Part shown: in pieces, positions 61,380 to 64,000 of the stretch
Position numbering within the stretch: position 1 is the first letter of the stretch
Layout of the letters: every line of letters begins with the position of its first letter
Assembly (NCBI GenBank): GCA_046290815.1
Contig: JBKBUF010000007.1
Span: 1-64,000, forward strand
Length of the DNA stretch: 64,000 nt
Direction: 5' to 3'
Source of the DNA: JBKBUF01 sp046290815
Lineage (GTDB): Bacteria > Bacteroidota > Bacteroidia > Cytophagales > Cytophagaceae
Translations under genes and position numbers: made by a program
The notes under the pieces: generated by a model
Database searches by the model: none
What the model was told of the DNA's origin: nothing
The model's input: the letters and a program-made list of their open reading frames with translations, nothing else

Positions 61380-62462
61380 ATGACAGGCTTATATATTGGT
61401 ATTTCAATTGTTCTTATCCTGGCAATCCTGTTTTTAATATTCCGGATTTCAACTTTCATTAATGTAATGAAGGGCGGATATACAAGAAGGGTTGGCTATA
61501 GTAACAGGGTGAATGCATTTTTACTTTTAGCATTCTGGATAATTGCCTTGATCGGGTTCTTTTGGTTTTCAAACTACTCTCAGCAGTTTTATTTGCCTCA
61601 ATCGGTTTCTGAGCATGGTTTGGTGACTGACAAAATGTTCTGGGTTACAATGGCTATTCTAGTAGCTGCATTTATTGTTACAAATATGTTCCTTTTTTAC
61701 TTCGTTTTTAAATACCAATATAGAGAAGGTAAAAAGGCTTATTTCTACCCTGAAAACCACAAATTAGAATTTGTATGGACTGTTATTCCGGCTATCGTTA
61801 TGGCTATCCTTGTTTATTTCGGTTGGAGAACATGGAGTGATATAACAAGACCTGCTCCCGAAGACTCAGAAGTAGTTGAGATTATGGGTAAGCAATTCGC
61901 ATGGCAGGTTAGGTATCCTGGTCAAGATAAAGAGTTCGGCAGATACAATTTCCGTCTGATCGATCCTACAAATGAGATGGGACTCGATATTAAAGACCCT
62001 AAAACAAAAGACGATTTCATCCCTTCTGAAATTCACATACCAAAAGGAAGAAATGTATTGTTCAGAATCAGAGCCAGAGATGTTATTCACTCTGTATTTG
62101 CTCCCCATTTCAGATTAAAAATGGATGCTGTTCCTGGAATGCCTACCAAATTCTGGTTCAAGCCTCTTAAAACAACTGCTGAAATGAGAGAACAGCTTGG
62201 TAATCCGAAATTCAATTATGAATTGGCTTGTACAGAGATATGCGGTAGAGGGCATTTTGCAATGAGATTTGTGATTGTTGTTGACGAGCCTGAGGATTAT
62301 GCAAAATGGTACGCTTCACAAAAAGCGTGGACTGACATGAATATGGAGTATGTAACTCCCAGAGTTCCGGAAGAATTAAAATCATTGTATAATATTCCTG
62401 CAGCTACAGGGGTGATTCAGTCTGCTGATACCACTGCAGTTACAATTTCATTAAATAACTAG
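61380..62462 (+). CDS. coxB: cytochrome c oxidase subunit II
   Basis: 360 residues. Hydrophobic N-terminus, then two hairpin helices (FWIIALIGFFWFSNYS and MAILVAAFIVTNMFLFYFV), then the cupredoxin domain. The CuA ligands are in CTEICGRGHFAMRF with the His in VIHSVFAPHFRLKMD. EIMGKQFAWQVRYPG is the aromatic region for electron entry. It has no fused cytochrome c domain. The C-terminal ~30 residues are Ser/Thr-rich. Together with coxA it forms the aa3-type oxidase paired with ACIII. Confidence 0.95.
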   Translation: MTGLYIGISIVLILAILFLIFRISTFINVMKGGYTRRVGYSNRVNAFLLLAFWIIALIGFFWFSNYSQQFYLPQSVSEHGLVTDKMFWVTMAILVAAFIVTNMFLFYFVFKYQYREGKKAYFYPENHKLEFVWTVIPAIVMAILVYFGWRTWSDITRPAPEDSEVVEIMGKQFAWQVRYPGQDKEFGRYNFRLIDPTNEMGLDIKDPKTKDDFIPSEIHIPKGRNVLFRIRARDVIHSVFAPHFRLKMDAVPGMPTKFWFKPLKTTAEMREQLGNPKFNYELACTEICGRGHFAMRFVIVVDEPEDYAKWYASQKAWTDMNMEYVTPRVPEELKSLYNIPAATGVIQSADTTAVTISLNN

Positions 62463-62502
62463 TAAATTAAGATCTAACAGAATTAAATTTTAAAATAAAA
62501 AT

Positions 62503-64000
62503 ATGTCTGCAGCTGTAAGTTCACACGCACAAGTACATCATGACGATCACGACCATGACCACCATGATTTACCATGGATCAGAAAATATATTTTTAGCGA
62601 AGATCATAAAGTAATTGCTAAGCAATATCTGATTTCAGGTATATTCTGGGCAATTCTAGGTGGTTTGTTTTCATTAATTTTCAGACTTCAGTTAGGTTTC
62701 CCTGATGCTGACCTTACCTGGTTAAAACCATTGTTAGGAGGTTGGATTTCTAATGGAAAATTAGATCCTGAGTTTTACCTTGCTATGGTTACCATGCACG
62801 GAACCATCATGGTGTTTTTTGTATTGACAGCTGGGTTGAGCGGAACTTTCAGTAATTTCCTTATTCCACTTCAAATAGGTGCCAGAGATATGGCTTCAGG
62901 TTTCCTGAATATGCTTTCTTACTGGTTCTTCTTTTTGTCAAGTGTAATTATGCTTGTTTCTATCTTCCTTGAAACAGGACCTGCTTCAGGTGGATGGACT
63001 GTATATCCTCCTTTGAGTGCCTTACCACAAGCTATTTCCGGATCCGGACTTGGTATGACTTTGTGGTTAGTTAGTATGGCATTGTTTATTGTATCAACTC
63101 TATTAGGAGGTTTGAACTATATAACAACTATAATTAACCTTAGAACAAAAGGGATGTCTTTCCTTAGACTTCCACTTACTATCTGGGCATTCTTTATCAC
63201 AGCTATCATAGGGCTTTTATCGTTCCCTGTGTTGTTTTCAGCTGCTTTGCTTCTGATTTTCGACAGATCATTCGGAACAAGCTTTTTCCTTTCTGATATA
63301 TTTATTGCAGGACAACCTTTAATGCATGAAGGTGGAAGCCCGATTTTGTTCCAGCATTTATTCTGGTTCCTGGGCCACCCTGAAGTGTACATCGTTTTAC
63401 TTCCTGCTTTAGGTATTACTTCTGAAATTATTGCAACAATGTCAAGAAAGCCAATCTTCGGTTACAAAGCCATGATTGGATCTATGTTGGCAATCGCATT
63501 CCTTTCATTTATCGTATGGGCACACCATATGTTCATTACAGGGATGAATCCTTTTCTCGGATCAATATTCATGTTTCTTACATTGATTATTGCAGTACCT
63601 TCAGCAGTAAAAGCATTTAATTATATTACAACATTATGGAGAGGTAATCTGATTTTCACTCCTGCGATGTTGTTTTCCATCGGCCTTGTTTCTTTCTTTA
63701 TTTCTGGAGGATTAACAGGTATTATTCTTGGAAACTCCGCTGCAGATATTCAACTACACGATACTTATTTCGTGGTTGCTCACTTCCATATTGTAATGGG
63801 TAGTGCATCATTCTTTGGAATGCTTGCTGGTGTTTATCACTGGTTCCCTAAGATGTTCGGAAGAATGATGGATGAGAAATTAGGTTATATCCACTTCTGG
63901 TTAACCTTTATTGGTGTTTACCTGGTGTTTTTCCCTCAGCATTATCAGGGAATTGCTGGTTTCCCAAGAAGATATTACTCATTCACCGGATTTGATTTTA
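62503..64000 (+). CDS. coxA: cytochrome c oxidase subunit I, 3' end beyond window
   Basis: Starts MSAAVSSHAQVHHDDHDHDH, a His-rich lead, and runs for 499 codons to the edge without a stop. The haem a ligand is in VTMHGTIMVFFVL; the CuB His and cross-linked Tyr are in FWFLGHPEVYIVLLP; a pair of His is in WAHHMFITGM; the haem a3/a His are in DTYFVVAHFHIVMGS. The YI after HPEV and the D/K-pathway residues mark an A-type haem-copper oxidase. It terminates the respiratory chain whose quinol-oxidising part is ActA-F. 40 bp after coxB. Confidence 0.96.
   Translation, partial: MSAAVSSHAQVHHDDHDHDHHDLPWIRKYIFSEDHKVIAKQYLISGIFWAILGGLFSLIFRLQLGFPDADLTWLKPLLGGWISNGKLDPEFYLAMVTMHGTIMVFFVLTAGLSGTFSNFLIPLQIGARDMASGFLNMLSYWFFFLSSVIMLVSIFLETGPASGGWTVYPPLSALPQAISGSGLGMTLWLVSMALFIVSTLLGGLNYITTIINLRTKGMSFLRLPLTIWAFFITAIIGLLSFPVLFSAALLLIFDRSFGTSFFLSDIFIAGQPLMHEGGSPILFQHLFWFLGHPEVYIVLLPALGITSEIIATMSRKPIFGYKAMIGSMLAIAFLSFIVWAHHMFITGMNPFLGSIFMFLTLIIAVPSAVKAFNYITTLWRGNLIFTPAMLFSIGLVSFFISGGLTGIILGNSAADIQLHDTYFVVAHFHIVMGSASFFGMLAGVYHWFPKMFGRMMDEKLGYIHFWLTFIGVYLVFFPQHYQGIAGFPRRYYSFTGFDF

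Overview
The window is AT-rich, densely coding bacterial DNA from the phylum Bacteroidota, most likely a gliding member of the Cytophagales (Cytophaga/Sporocytophaga-like; the genus is inference). The reasons are a type IX secretion (T9SS) Plug lipoprotein, cargo proteins with type A and type B T9SS sorting domains, a giant SprB-repeat protein, Bacteroidota-specific families (DUF3276/PUR, DUF3127, DUF5103), an alternative complex III operon, and promoters of the Bacteroidota form TTTG-N19-TAnnTTTG. One 100-base N gap (34488-34587) splits the giant repeat protein gene.

Layout. 1-3.4 kb: a truncated gene, a small membrane protein, DNA polymerase IV, a lysine-rich unknown and a polyprenyl diphosphate synthase. 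3.5-20.1 kb: an SMR exporter and a stress/redox region with four tandem-domain universal stress proteins, a CbpA-type J protein, D-lactate dehydrogenase, two Crp/Fnr regulators and a VKOR-like membrane protein. Housekeeping genes lie among them (apt, AI-2E family permease, DEAD-box helicase, FKBP isomerase, DUF3127, PRC barrel, tRNA-Arg). 20.2-30 kb: sucC, lolD, two tandem paralogous ECF sigma factors separated by a 53-residue ORF, RecQ, a 2-hydroxyacid dehydrogenase, pgk, a ferredoxin and a LuxC-type acyl-CoA reductase. 30-38.2 kb: the SprB-repeat protein. 38.6-52.4 kb: aconitase, a T9SS type A cargo protein, a PL14-like lyase, DUF58, RlpA, DUF3276, YchF, an orphan Cas6-like protein, T9SS Plug, ABC-F, dCMP deaminase and MurB. 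52.8-64 kb: actABCDEF (alternative complex III), then coxB and coxA of an aa3-type oxidase. This is a complete quinol-to-oxygen branch cut by the window edge inside coxA.

Main discovery. Six transcription units in the 3.8-19.1 kb region carry an Fnr-type inverted repeat (TTGAT-N4-ATCAA-like). In every case it is followed, at an almost invariant distance (58, 58, 58, 59, 58 and 58 bp start to start), by a Bacteroidota -7 element (TAnnTTTG or a degenerate form). The units are DUF2267-like/usp/usp, cbpA/usp, unknown/ldhA, crp1, usp and crp2. I read this as a low-oxygen or redox regulon controlled by the two local Crp/Fnr proteins, which keep the Glu and Arg expected to contact TGA half sites. 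The two regulators appear to sit under the same type of site, so the circuit may be autoregulatory.

Other points of interest. The two contig ends at the N gap share an identical 36-mer; merging them restores one 2686-residue reading frame. That gene has a 909-bp higher-order repeat. The Cas6-like gene has no CRISPR array or other cas gene near it. ActA carries an extra fused monohaem domain. Several 3' intergenic regions hold long, locus-specific, degenerate inverted repeats, two of them built around ordinary terminators.
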